A stretch of 64,000 nt of DNA, from NCBI GenBank assembly GCA_964561995.1, contig CAZLQZ010000006.1:13316-77315 (forward strand), written 5' to 3'. The translations under genes and the position numbers were made by a program. This stretch comes from JABIAG01 sp964561995. Lineage in GTDB: Archaea; Nanobdellota; Nanobdellia; Woesearchaeales; JABIAG01. Shown here in pieces: positions 50,104 through 58,116 of the stretch. The notes beneath the pieces are model-generated. The model did no database searches. It was given only the letters and a program-made list of their open reading frames with translations, and was not told where the DNA came from. The first letter of the stretch is position 1, and the number at the start of each line of letters is the position of its first letter.

Positions 50104-50421
50104 TTAATTCTTATTTTTTTTAATAAAATAAGCACTTAAGAACAAAATTATTCCAACAATAATAAATCCACATTCTTTTTGAAAAAAAGTATATTTTATA
50201 ATAAGTTCAACAATTCCTAATGATATTAATACTGTTCCAACAATATTTAAAATAGTTGCTTTAAGGTGTTTTTGAAATAATTCTTTTGGTTTTTTATGAA
50301 GTGAAAATCCAGAAAATAATTTATCTTTTACATGTCCTACAAAATATGTTACAAAATCAACAACGATACTTGAAATTGCATCTTCAAGTTGCTCTTTTTT
50401 TTTAGATTTTTTATTTGCCAT
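50104..50421 (-). CDS. Two-TM membrane protein, holin-superfamily-like (105 aa)
   Basis: A basic N-terminus (MANKKSKKKEQ), an amphipathic stretch (DAISSIVVDFVTYFVG), then two membrane segments (ILNIVGTVLISLGIVELII and CGFIIVGIILFLSAYFI). The layout resembles the phage holin superfamily III/DUF membrane proteins, but there are no phage genes nearby and I would not call it a holin. A TATATAAG element is about 26 nt before the ATG. Confidence 0.55.
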   Translation of the reverse strand: MANKKSKKKEQLEDAISSIVVDFVTYFVGHVKDKLFSGFSLHKKPKELFQKHLKATILNIVGTVLISLGIVELIIKYTFFQKECGFIIVGIILFLSAYFIKKNKN

Positions 50422-50507
50422 GTTTTTATTATGATTATTTGAGTATATAAGTTTTTTGTTTTATTACACATCTTTTGAGTAATGATCAAAAATTCTTCAT
50501 TTTTGTG

Positions 50508-51746
50508 TTAGTATTTACCTAAAGATATTTGTTTTTCTTTAATTTTAAATTTTTTAATGTTGACTTTTCCTTTAAAAACTGGCTCTCCGTAAACTCCATC
50601 GTATCCTGGTTTAACTTTTATTTCTCCATTTCTGTTTTTCATTATTATTTTTGCAATATCTGGATTTATTTTCATTAAATCTTTTTTTGGAGTATTTAAT
50701 AAAATTTCATATTCTGTTTTTTTGTTAACAAATTGATTATACATTTCCCAACATTTTTTTGTTGTAATGCCCATCTTATAAAATTTTGAAATTAATTCAG
50801 ATAAGGGCATTAATTTGTAAACTTTTTTTGCATTTTTAGGTATGTAACCTTCTTCTCTGTCTGCTAATTCTTCAACTCTATTCTCAACACCAATAACCAC
50901 TTTTTTCCCACAATTAGGACACAGTCCTCCTAATTCTGTTGTTTGTTTAGGAGATAAAATCACTTCACATTTTCTATGTCCGTCCCAATGATATTTTCCG
51001 TAAGCTGGATCAACTTCAATTGTTCCATGAATTGTATTATTTTTTAGTTGTTTTTGAACATTATCGTATGATATTTTTCCATTAAACAATGTTGCCTCTC
51101 TTCCAATTCTCCAAGGCCAAAAAGAATGTAAATCTGAAAATGAAACTAATGTATATTTATCTAATTGTGATAAACGCCAGTTCATTTCTGGGTCTGATGA
51201 AATGCCAGTTTCTAACGCATGAATTTTTTTAGTTTGATCTTGAAAACATTCTTTTACAGTATTAAATCCGGATTTAGAACCAAACATACTAAACCATGGT
51301 GTCCAAATGTGTGCTGGAATTATTTCAACTTTAGGATTTATTTCAGTTAGTTTTTCAACAAATTCGGGACATGGTATTTTGAATATTGGTCTTCCATCAT
51401 AATCAACTCTTCCCTTTGATTTAAACCATTCAGTAATTTGGTCTGCAGTTCCTAAATCTGGTGCAAGAATAACATTGTGTACTCTTCTTCCTTTTTCATT
51501 ATCTGTATAAATTAAACTTATTTCAGTTTGTAATAAAAATGGAAAATCTGTTGAAGTTTTCATTACTCCATTATCCTCTTTTAATTCTGATTTTATTTCT
51601 TGAATCCACTCAGGATGTGTGAAATCTCCAGTACCTAATAATTGAACACCTTTTAATCTTGCATATTTTTCAAGATTTTTTATAGTTAAATTTTTACTAC
51701 ATCCTCTTGAGAATCTTCCATGTATGTGTAAATCTGCAATAAACAT
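50508..51746 (-). CDS. endoQ: Endonuclease Q (PHP-type)
   Basis: A 412-residue EndoQ-type protein. The PHP domain starts with IADLHIHGRFSRGCSK (metal His pair), followed by LGTGDFTHPEW, IIPAHIWTPWFSMFG, SDLHSFWPWRIGREAT and a zinc ribbon (one Cys in HRKCEV, then CPNCGKK). EndoQ nicks DNA 5' of deaminated bases (uracil, hypoxanthine, xanthine) and abasic sites. An ACATAAAAA element lies about 25 nt before the ATG; the gene is 54 nt downstream of the unknown repeat-flanked gene. Confidence 0.92.
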   Translation of the reverse strand: MFIADLHIHGRFSRGCSKNLTIKNLEKYARLKGVQLLGTGDFTHPEWIQEIKSELKEDNGVMKTSTDFPFLLQTEISLIYTDNEKGRRVHNVILAPDLGTADQITEWFKSKGRVDYDGRPIFKIPCPEFVEKLTEINPKVEIIPAHIWTPWFSMFGSKSGFNTVKECFQDQTKKIHALETGISSDPEMNWRLSQLDKYTLVSFSDLHSFWPWRIGREATLFNGKISYDNVQKQLKNNTIHGTIEVDPAYGKYHWDGHRKCEVILSPKQTTELGGLCPNCGKKVVIGVENRVEELADREEGYIPKNAKKVYKLMPLSELISKFYKMGITTKKCWEMYNQFVNKKTEYEILLNTPKKDLMKINPDIAKIIMKNRNGEIKVKPGYDGVYGEPVFKGKVNIKKFKIKEKQISLGKY

Positions 51747-51752
51747 AATTAG

Positions 51753-51793
51753 AATTAATTTTTTTTCTTTTTATGTTTTGTTGTTTTCTTTTT
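51753..51793. repeat. Direct repeat copy 2, downstream of the 356-aa gene
   Basis: The last 30 bp (51764-51793) match 52890-52919 at 29 of 30 positions; the adjoining bases GAATTA also match. The other copy forms the 3' end of the zinc-finger gene at 52887. The two copies bracket the 356-aa gene almost exactly. Confidence 0.65.
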
Positions 51794-51800
51794 ATTTTTT

Positions 51801-52871
51801 CTATATTTCATCCAAAAATGATTCTACTTCGTGTCTTTCAAATTGGGATAGATGTGTTTTGAAAGGTTCTTTTGTTTTTGGATTAAGTAATTGGCAGTTA
51901 AACATTTCAACAACATCATAAACAAAATTATTTTCCATGAGTTTTACTGCTAATTTTTTATCTGAAACAACTTCCCCTAACATTTTTTTAAATTTTTGTT
52001 CAAAAAGTTGAAATAAAAAGTCTCTTTTCTCTTGATTATTTAAGTTTGTATAGTCATTTTGATTACAATATCCAAATCTTCTAATTAATTCTAAAGCAAC
52101 ATTAGTCTCTACTATGTTTCTTGAATAATGTTCTTCAACGTAAATTAATGCTCCTATTTTATCTTTTATTATAACTCGCATTCTTTTTTTATCGCTTATT
52201 TGTAATGCTTTTGTATGATATAATCCAAATAGATGTCCAACAAAATCTCTTTTTTCTGGTTCATTAAGGTTATCAAAATTATGAGAATTACAAAATCTAT
52301 GTTTTATCATTGACGTAATTATTTTATCGAGTGACTTACCTTTATAATAATCTCTTTCTAATAATTGAATTGCATCAAGTGAATTATCATCCTCTTGTCG
52401 ATAAGCTTCTGCTATGTTTATCCAATCTTCGATTTCTTTTGGATCTTCATCTACTTGATTTGGTTCATATTCATCTAAATTTTCAAAATAATTTGGTTCA
52501 GATTCATAATGAGGTATATAATTTTGTTTAAAAACTTCACCAGTCCATTCATAAAAACTGGGCCAATAATAATCTTCGTCCATATATTCATCATTATACG
52601 CATTTACCCAGTACAAAACTTCTGTATCGTCTTGGGTTGTAACGAAATGACCTGAACTTTCACCTTCAAAAGCTTTTTTGCCATCTGATTTCGCGTCTCT
52701 AAGATATTTTTGTCTTGTTTCTTCCCAAGTCTCTTCGTGTTTTACTATTTCATCTAATCTTACTTTTACTGTTCCGTCAGTATATTGGGTACATTTAACA
52801 ATATCAAAACCTAATTTAGCTTGTTCTAGTTTAAGATTATTATATTTAGAAGCTTGAATAACTATATACAT
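51801..52871 (-). CDS. Unknown protein with internal repeats (356 aa)
   Basis: A soluble acidic protein. Residues 1-150 are rich in aromatic and acidic residues. From about residue 165 two related segments appear, each ending in N-N-x-x-EKRDF-type text (NLNEPEKRDFVGHLFGLY and NLNNQEKRDFLFQLFEQK), about 82 residues apart, with a weaker third (SQFERHEVESFLDEI) at the end. No family is recognised. It starts 15 nt after the zinc-finger gene stop and lies between two near-identical 30-bp direct repeats, so it may have been inserted into a ManB-zinc finger-EndoQ series. Confidence 0.65.
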   Translation of the reverse strand: MYIVIQASKYNNLKLEQAKLGFDIVKCTQYTDGTVKVRLDEIVKHEETWEETRQKYLRDAKSDGKKAFEGESSGHFVTTQDDTEVLYWVNAYNDEYMDEDYYWPSFYEWTGEVFKQNYIPHYESEPNYFENLDEYEPNQVDEDPKEIEDWINIAEAYRQEDDNSLDAIQLLERDYYKGKSLDKIITSMIKHRFCNSHNFDNLNEPEKRDFVGHLFGLYHTKALQISDKKRMRVIIKDKIGALIYVEEHYSRNIVETNVALELIRRFGYCNQNDYTNLNNQEKRDFLFQLFEQKFKKMLGEVVSDKKLAVKLMENNFVYDVVEMFNCQLLNPKTKEPFKTHLSQFERHEVESFLDEI

Positions 52872-52880
52872 TAAAAAAGA

Positions 52881-52919
52881 GAATTATTATTTCTTTTTAT
52901 GCTTTGTTGTTTTCTTTTT
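52881..52919. repeat. Direct repeat copy 1, 3' end of the zinc-finger gene
   Basis: Covers the lysine-rich C-terminal codons and stop of the zinc-finger gene. 52890-52919 matches 51764-51793 in 29 of 30 bases, in the same orientation, 1.13 kb apart. Confidence 0.65.
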
Positions 52920-53051
52920 CTTATCCTTAATACATTTACAACAAATATTACCTTTACATGCTGTTATTCCAAATACTGGGTGTGCAATAAATCTGTATCT
53001 CCATCCACTTAGTGGTACTCCACAATCTTTACATTTATTAATTTTTAACAT
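52887..53051 (-). CDS. Small zinc-finger protein (54 aa)
   Basis: Reading the complement strand from ATG 53051 gives a 54-residue peptide: MLKINKCKDCGVPLSGWRY, then FGITACKGNICCKC and a lysine-rich tail (KKKKTTKHKKK). The cysteine pairs suggest one zinc site, and the tail could bind nucleic acid. It begins one base after the manB stop and ends 15 nt before the next gene, so all are one operon. It is a real small gene by placement and cysteine pattern. Confidence 0.75.
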   Translation of the reverse strand: MLKINKCKDCGVPLSGWRYRFIAHPVFGITACKGNICCKCIKDKKKKTTKHKKK

Positions 53052-53052
53052 T

Positions 53053-54393
53053 TTATATCTGCCTAAATTTTTCTTCTTTTCCTATGGTATTTTTTACAAT
53101 ATTCATAATTTCGTGAACTTTTTGAATGCTTGTAGCTTCAATTCTTAATCTGATTAAATTTTCTGTATTTGATTTACGAATATTAAACCATCCTTCCTTA
53201 TCACTAATTGTAATTCCATCAAGATAATTTTTTTTACCCTTTAGTTTTTTAAATCTTTTCATTAATGTGTCTTTATCTTCAACTTCATAATTTATTTCAT
53301 CAGAAGTAAAATATTTTTCAAAAGGTTTTATCAAGTTTGATATTTTTTCTTTTTTATGTGATAAAATATTTAAAATTTTTATTGCAGTAAGTAATCCTGA
53401 ATCAGTATAAAAGTTATCTTTAAAATAATAATGTCCGGACAATTCTCCTCCTAATACTGCATTTTTTTGTCTCATCATTCTTGTTAAGTTTGAATGGCCA
53501 ACTTTACTTCGAATTAAAGTCACACCTTTTTCATTACAAACTTCTTCTAGGATTTTACTCATTCTTAAATCAACAACAACTTTATCGCCTTTTTCTGCTA
53601 ATTCTTTTATTAATAAAGCCATAATGTAGTCACTTTTTATTGGATTTCCTTTTTCATCAATAAATACTGCTCTATCAACATCTCCATCAAATCCAATTCC
53701 TAGATCTACTTTGGAATTTTTAACTCTCTTAATTAAAGTTTTGATGTTCTCTTTTAAAATTGGGTTTGGTGTGTGATTTGGAAACGAACCGTCAGGTTTA
53801 AAATACATATTTTTAATTGATAAATATTTTTTTAAAAAACTGAATTTCACTCCTCCCATTCCATTGCCAGCGTCTACAATCACCTTTAATTTTTTTAATC
53901 CTTCAAGGTGTTCTTCTAAGAACATTTGATAATCATCGTCTATATTAAATTCAATTAGTTTTCCTTTTTTATTATTAATTTTAATTCTTTTTTTTATTTT
54001 CTTTTCAATTTTTTTTATTTTATCATAAGTTAAAGGAATTGCTTTTTCTTTTACAAATTTAAATCCATTAAATTCTTTTTCATTATGTGAAGCAGTGACC
54101 ATTATACCGCCTTTAAATCCATAATAAGCACATGCAAAATAAAACATTGGTGACGAACATAAACCAATATTATAAACGTCAATACCTCTTAATCTTAAAC
54201 CATCAGTTAAGGCATCAAAAAGATTTTTTGATGTTGTTCTCATATCGTATCCTACTATAACTTTTTTAGAATTAACCACTTCTGGAAAAAAATTACCAAT
54301 TTTTTTTGCTAACCACTCATTAATTTGTTCAGGATAAATGCCTCTGACATCATATGCTCTAAAGACACTTTCTTGCATGCTTTTTTTAATCAT
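53053..54393 (-). CDS. manB: Phosphomannomutase/phosphoglucomutase
   Basis: A 446-residue alpha-D-phosphohexomutase. Domain 1 has FRAYDVRGIYP and the phosphoserine loop MVTASHNEKEFNG; the metal loop GIGFDGDVDRAVFID; the sugar-binding loop GGELSGHYYFKD; and the C-terminal phosphate loop RKSNTENLIRLRIEA. It interconverts hexose 6- and 1-phosphates for nucleotide sugars, in line with the glycosylation genes of the window. TTTATAAA at 54417-54424 is about 27 nt before the ATG. Confidence 0.95.
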   Translation of the reverse strand: MIKKSMQESVFRAYDVRGIYPEQINEWLAKKIGNFFPEVVNSKKVIVGYDMRTTSKNLFDALTDGLRLRGIDVYNIGLCSSPMFYFACAYYGFKGGIMVTASHNEKEFNGFKFVKEKAIPLTYDKIKKIEKKIKKRIKINNKKGKLIEFNIDDDYQMFLEEHLEGLKKLKVIVDAGNGMGGVKFSFLKKYLSIKNMYFKPDGSFPNHTPNPILKENIKTLIKRVKNSKVDLGIGFDGDVDRAVFIDEKGNPIKSDYIMALLIKELAEKGDKVVVDLRMSKILEEVCNEKGVTLIRSKVGHSNLTRMMRQKNAVLGGELSGHYYFKDNFYTDSGLLTAIKILNILSHKKEKISNLIKPFEKYFTSDEINYEVEDKDTLMKRFKKLKGKKNYLDGITISDKEGWFNIRKSNTENLIRLRIEATSIQKVHEIMNIVKNTIGKEEKFRQI

Positions 54394-54416
54394 AATTTGT
54401 ATAATATGTATTTTCT

Positions 54417-54424
54417 TTTATAAA
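54417..54424 (-). promoter_or_regulatory. TATA box of the manB operon
   Basis: TTTATAAA centred about 27 nt before the manB ATG at 54393. Confidence 0.55.
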
Positions 54425-54489
54425 TATGTATTATTACTTTATAATGGTCATAAATTCTTATATAGTACTTTTAAATATTAAATTTAACA

Positions 54490-54879
54490 ATGAAAAATAA
54501 AAAATCTAAAAAATTAAAATTAGACAAAAGATTTGGTCATTATTCTTTTGCAATAGGGGTGTTAATAGCAGTAATTTTAGGTCTAGCAGGTTCTGTAGGA
54601 TTTAGCGATACAACAAAGCAAGGATTATTTTCATTATTAGTATTACTTGGTATTGTAATAGGATTATTAAATATTACAGGCAAGGAAACTAAAGAATTTG
54701 TATTGTCTGCAGGAGTATTAGTAATAATTTCATTATTGGCATTAAATTTAAAAGTATTTCATGATGTACTTTATGTTGGAAGTGTTTTAGTTGATTTGTT
54801 AAGAGCAATTATTTCATTTACCTTTCCAGCCGTTATTATAGTGTCAGTAAAGAATATCTGGAGACTTGCTAAAACATAA
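54490..54879 (+). CDS. Four-TM membrane protein (129 aa)
   Basis: A basic N-terminus (MKNKKSKKLKLDKRFGHYS) precedes four hydrophobic segments. No motif points to a function. TTATATAG at about 54459-54466 is about 27 nt before the ATG. It may pair with the small two-TM gene that follows 52 nt later. Confidence 0.6.
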   Translation: MKNKKSKKLKLDKRFGHYSFAIGVLIAVILGLAGSVGFSDTTKQGLFSLLVLLGIVIGLLNITGKETKEFVLSAGVLVIISLLALNLKVFHDVLYVGSVLVDLLRAIISFTFPAVIIVSVKNIWRLAKT

Positions 54880-54931
54880 TTTTTTTTATTTTTTAAATTA
54901 AAATTATTAAATCGATATATTTAAATAAAAG

Positions 54932-55150
54932 ATGGCCAATGAAGTAAATATGAAAAATCATTTAATTCATCATTATATGTTAACCATCTCTGCTTGCATT
55001 GTTGCATTTATAGGATTATTAATTATGAAAAGTTTTACAGGTTATACTGTTATGGATTCTACTGATTGTCCAATGTGTAGTAAAATAACTTTGGCAATTG
55101 TTCTAGTATTAGGAATGATAGTATTTTTTGAGAGGACACACCATGAATAA
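54932..55150 (+). CDS. Two-TM small protein with CPMC motif (72 aa)
   Basis: Two membrane segments (MLTISACIVAFIGLLIM and ITLALVL-type, residues 51-66) flank a short outside loop with TDCPMCSK, a possible metal or redox site. It overlaps the pilin-like gene by 8 nt, so the two are co-translated. Confidence 0.6.
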   Translation: MANEVNMKNHLIHHYMLTISACIVAFIGLLIMKSFTGYTVMDSTDCPMCSKITLAIVLVLGMIVFFERTHHE

Positions 55151-55583
55151 AAAAGGAGTTTCACCATTGATTGCAACTATTTTTCTTATTGCAGTTTCAG
55201 TTGCACTTGGTTCAATAGTTATGAGTTTAGGACAAGATTATGTTTCACAGGCTTCACCAGATTCTCCTTCTTGTGACGTGGTAACTTTTAATGTTAAAAA
55301 TATTAATTATTTTTCTTCAACAAATTCAATTAGTATTGCGATTGATAATGGTGATCAAAATATTGATGGTTTTTTAATTAAATTATTTAATCAAGATTAT
55401 TCTCAAGGTAGTGTGGTTACACTGGCTGAAAAAATTGATGCTCATGGTGTGAAGATTTTAAGTTTTAATTCTGAAACTTCGGACGTTTATGAGATAAAAA
55501 TAATTCCCATTTCAAGTGATAATGTTTGTAATACAGCTTCAAAGGAAGTGACAAGAAATTCTCCATTGTTTAAAGTTCAATAA
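55143..55583 (+). CDS. Archaeal type IV pilin-like protein (class III signal peptide)
   Basis: I use ATG 55143, giving MNKKGVSPLIATIFLIAVSV; a start at 55128 would add five residues and deepen the overlap. The N-terminus is a class III signal peptide with the KKG/VSPLIAT cleavage site for a prepilin peptidase, followed by the hydrophobic helix. The rest is a beta-rich domain with two cysteines (PSCDVVT and DNVCNTA). It could assemble into an adhesion pilus. Pilus assembly ATPase and TadC genes are not in the window. Confidence 0.85.
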   Translation: MNKKGVSPLIATIFLIAVSVALGSIVMSLGQDYVSQASPDSPSCDVVTFNVKNINYFSSTNSISIAIDNGDQNIDGFLIKLFNQDYSQGSVVTLAEKIDAHGVKILSFNSETSDVYEIKIIPISSDNVCNTASKEVTRNSPLFKVQ

Positions 55584-55725
55584 TTTTTTTATAAAATCTA
55601 AATTTTCTTCTTTTTTTTATTAAATGTCTTAATATGTACAATTATTACTTACAAAATGATGAAAAATAGTCGAAAAATTATTAATAGATAGTAAACTTTA
55701 AATTCTTGCTATTTATTGATACATT

Positions 55726-56499
55726 ATGAGACTTGTTTTAGACTTAAAAAAATCGATGGATCAAAATGCTTCAGTTTATTATGAAAAGTCCAAAAAAGCT
55801 AAAAGAAAATTAAAAGGAGCATCTGAAACCATAGAAAAAACTCAAAAAGAACTAAATAAATTACTAAAAACGCATGAAGTGGCAGAAAAAAACAGAGTTG
55901 TTAAGGTCGATAGAAAAAAAGAATGGTTTGAAAAGTTTAGATGGTTTTATACTTCTAATGGTTTGCTAGTTATTGGTGGAAGAGATGCTACTACTAATGA
56001 AATTGTAATAAAAAAACATACTGATAAAGAAGATATTGTATTTCACACTGACATGGCAGGAAGTCCATTTTTTGTATTAAAAACTGAAGGGAAAAAAGTT
56101 GATCAAAAAATTCTAAAAGAAGTGGCAGATGCTACTTGTACTTTTTCTCGTGCTTGGAAATTGGGCATACAATCGCAAGATGTTTTTTATGTTAATCCCG
56201 AACAAGTTTCTAAAAAACAAGAATCTGGCACAACTCATCTAGCTAAGGGTGCATTTATGATTTATGGTAAAACTAATTATATGGAAAATAAAGTTAATGC
56301 TTGTGTTGGAATGAAAGATGGCATGATTATGTGTGGTCCTTGTGAATCTGTAAAAAAACATTGTAAAGAAATTATTCAAGTTATTCAAGGTAAAGAGAAA
56401 GCTTCTGTTGTTGCAAAGAAAATCAAAGCTAAGTTGGGTGGGGAGTTGGATGAAATAATTAGAGTATTGCCTTCTGGAAGTTTTGAGATTAAGAAATAG
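55726..56499 (+). CDS. NFACT-R domain protein (C-terminal half of RqcH-like)
   Basis: A 257-residue protein: a coiled coil (residues 15-55), then KKEWFEKFRWFYTSNGLLVIGGRDATTNE and the NFACT-R signature VFHTDMAGSPFFVLK (His near 110), with a C-terminal lysine-rich helix. NFACT-R is the RNA-binding module of RqcH/NEMF, which adds alanine tails to stalled nascent chains. The usual NFACT-N and HhH domains are missing. A TTTAAATT element is about 26 nt before the ATG. Partner subunits may be encoded elsewhere. Confidence 0.82.
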   Translation: MRLVLDLKKSMDQNASVYYEKSKKAKRKLKGASETIEKTQKELNKLLKTHEVAEKNRVVKVDRKKEWFEKFRWFYTSNGLLVIGGRDATTNEIVIKKHTDKEDIVFHTDMAGSPFFVLKTEGKKVDQKILKEVADATCTFSRAWKLGIQSQDVFYVNPEQVSKKQESGTTHLAKGAFMIYGKTNYMENKVNACVGMKDGMIMCGPCESVKKHCKEIIQVIQGKEKASVVAKKIKAKLGGELDEIIRVLPSGSFEIKK

Positions 56500-56504
56500 G
56501 TAAT

Positions 56505-58019
56505 TTAAGAAATATATAATTCTTTATCCAAATTTGTTAAAAATACATCAAAGTATTCAATGTTTCTTTGACGTTGTTCTGGTGTAGTATTCCAAGTTTC
56601 TAATTTTAATTCTATTTCTGAAATGTATGTTTTATCATTATGACTCAAAGTAATTTTTAATAAATCATTTTCATATTGAAATTCTGTTAGTTCTTTTTTT
56701 ATTCTTTTTACATTTCCTGGTCTCCACTTTTCATCCATCCATCCTCTATTTAATCCTAGTTCAATTTCTGTTTTAGCAACTGCTTGAATAATTTTATCTG
56801 AATCATAATTATTTCTTTTTAAGTGTAAAACTAAATATCTTTCAAATCTATAGTTTATATGAAAAGATTGACTTTTATAAAAATTAGGTTCTTCATCATT
56901 TTGCCATGTTTCATAAATATTTGATAATCCTGTTCTAATATCGGCTACAAATTTAGTGTGAACTTTTTCTACTTGTTTTGATACTTTTGAAATTAAATAA
57001 TTTTTCTTTCTTTTTGTACTATTATGGCTTATGAAGTTACTTAATATTGTCATAGCTTCACTGTATAAGTTTTCCAGCACATTATTTTCATTATGAGCAT
57101 AATTAAAACCTGTGTCTGTTACTGCTCTTTGTAAATCTGGAAAATTAAATAGTTTAGGTTGTTTTCCTTTTAATAAACAATATCCATCATGTCTTAATCT
57201 TTCTATAAAAGGCATCCAGCTAATTCTCATTCTTGAACCTTCAAAATCAAATTTTTTGTTAAATTCAACGTAAGATAAATCTCTTTCTGGGTGTGAATAT
57301 CGAGAGCTATATAAAATCCCTAATTGTTGTAATTTATCTTCGTTATCTTCAAATCCTGCAAAATGTTTTTTTTTGCTTGCTTCACAATTTTTTATTGGGA
57401 CCTTATTAACAACGCAAATTGGATGAATTTGGTCTTTTTGAATTCCCTTAGATAATAAGTATTTTTTTATTGCCGCATATTGTCTTAAACCAATTTCAAT
57501 TGTATTTTTTTCAGGTGTTACAATTACTAATGGAAATAATTCTACGTCTTTCATTGCTTCAATTATTGGCATTATAGAATGGTCTAAAATTAATCCTGGA
57601 TGCGGAATCGGTGGCAAGTCAACACCAATTATATCAACATTTTTCATGTCTTGGGTTACAATGTTTTGTAATTTTGTTTTTGTTTTTGGATTTTCATAAA
57701 TCATTCCAACTGGAAAAACCGCAGTAGGAGCAAAGGCTGGTTGAATTTTAATTTTCATTCTTTTTGATCCTTTTGCAAAGCCAAAATCAGCACCCGGGTG
57801 CAATTCAACAATTCTTGTTTCTAAATCTTCATAAAAATCCTTATTTTGATTTCCAAAAGAATCTTTGTTAGTAATTGTACCAAACATTGTTGCTTGATGA
57901 TCTGTATCAATTATTCCTATATTATAATTGATGCTCAAAACTGTCATTAAATCAACAAGTAAAGAAGTTTTTCCTACTCCTCCTTTATTATTAACTGGAA
58001 ATATTAATGATTTTTTCAT
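56505..58019 (-). CDS. ParA-like ATPase with large unknown C-terminal domain (504 aa)
   Basis: I place the start at ATG 58019, which gives MKKSLIFPVNNKGGVGKTSL; an ATG at 58058 would add a hydrophobic stretch not typical of the family. The deviant Walker A is KGGVGKTS (K12, K17), switch I is GIIDTDHQATMFG, and switch II is DIIGVDLPP. About 270 C-terminal residues are unknown and basic or acidic by turns. ParA/MinD ATPases position plasmids, chromosomes or protein complexes. No ParB-like gene or parS is evident nearby. Confidence 0.8.
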   Translation of the reverse strand: MKKSLIFPVNNKGGVGKTSLLVDLMTVLSINYNIGIIDTDHQATMFGTITNKDSFGNQNKDFYEDLETRIVELHPGADFGFAKGSKRMKIKIQPAFAPTAVFPVGMIYENPKTKTKLQNIVTQDMKNVDIIGVDLPPIPHPGLILDHSIMPIIEAMKDVELFPLVIVTPEKNTIEIGLRQYAAIKKYLLSKGIQKDQIHPICVVNKVPIKNCEASKKKHFAGFEDNEDKLQQLGILYSSRYSHPERDLSYVEFNKKFDFEGSRMRISWMPFIERLRHDGYCLLKGKQPKLFNFPDLQRAVTDTGFNYAHNENNVLENLYSEAMTILSNFISHNSTKRKKNYLISKVSKQVEKVHTKFVADIRTGLSNIYETWQNDEEPNFYKSQSFHINYRFERYLVLHLKRNNYDSDKIIQAVAKTEIELGLNRGWMDEKWRPGNVKRIKKELTEFQYENDLLKITLSHNDKTYISEIELKLETWNTTPEQRQRNIEYFDVFLTNLDKELYIS

Positions 58020-58116
58020 AGAAAATAATAATTTACTGATTATTATAAAGTTAAGCATAAAAATAACAAAATATATAAACCATTAATTCTGTAAAAATAT
58101 ACAAAGAGGTGTATGA

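Noticed and set aside
50104..50421. Phage holin
   Set aside because: Two membrane segments alone are not enough; no phage structural or lysis genes occur nearby.
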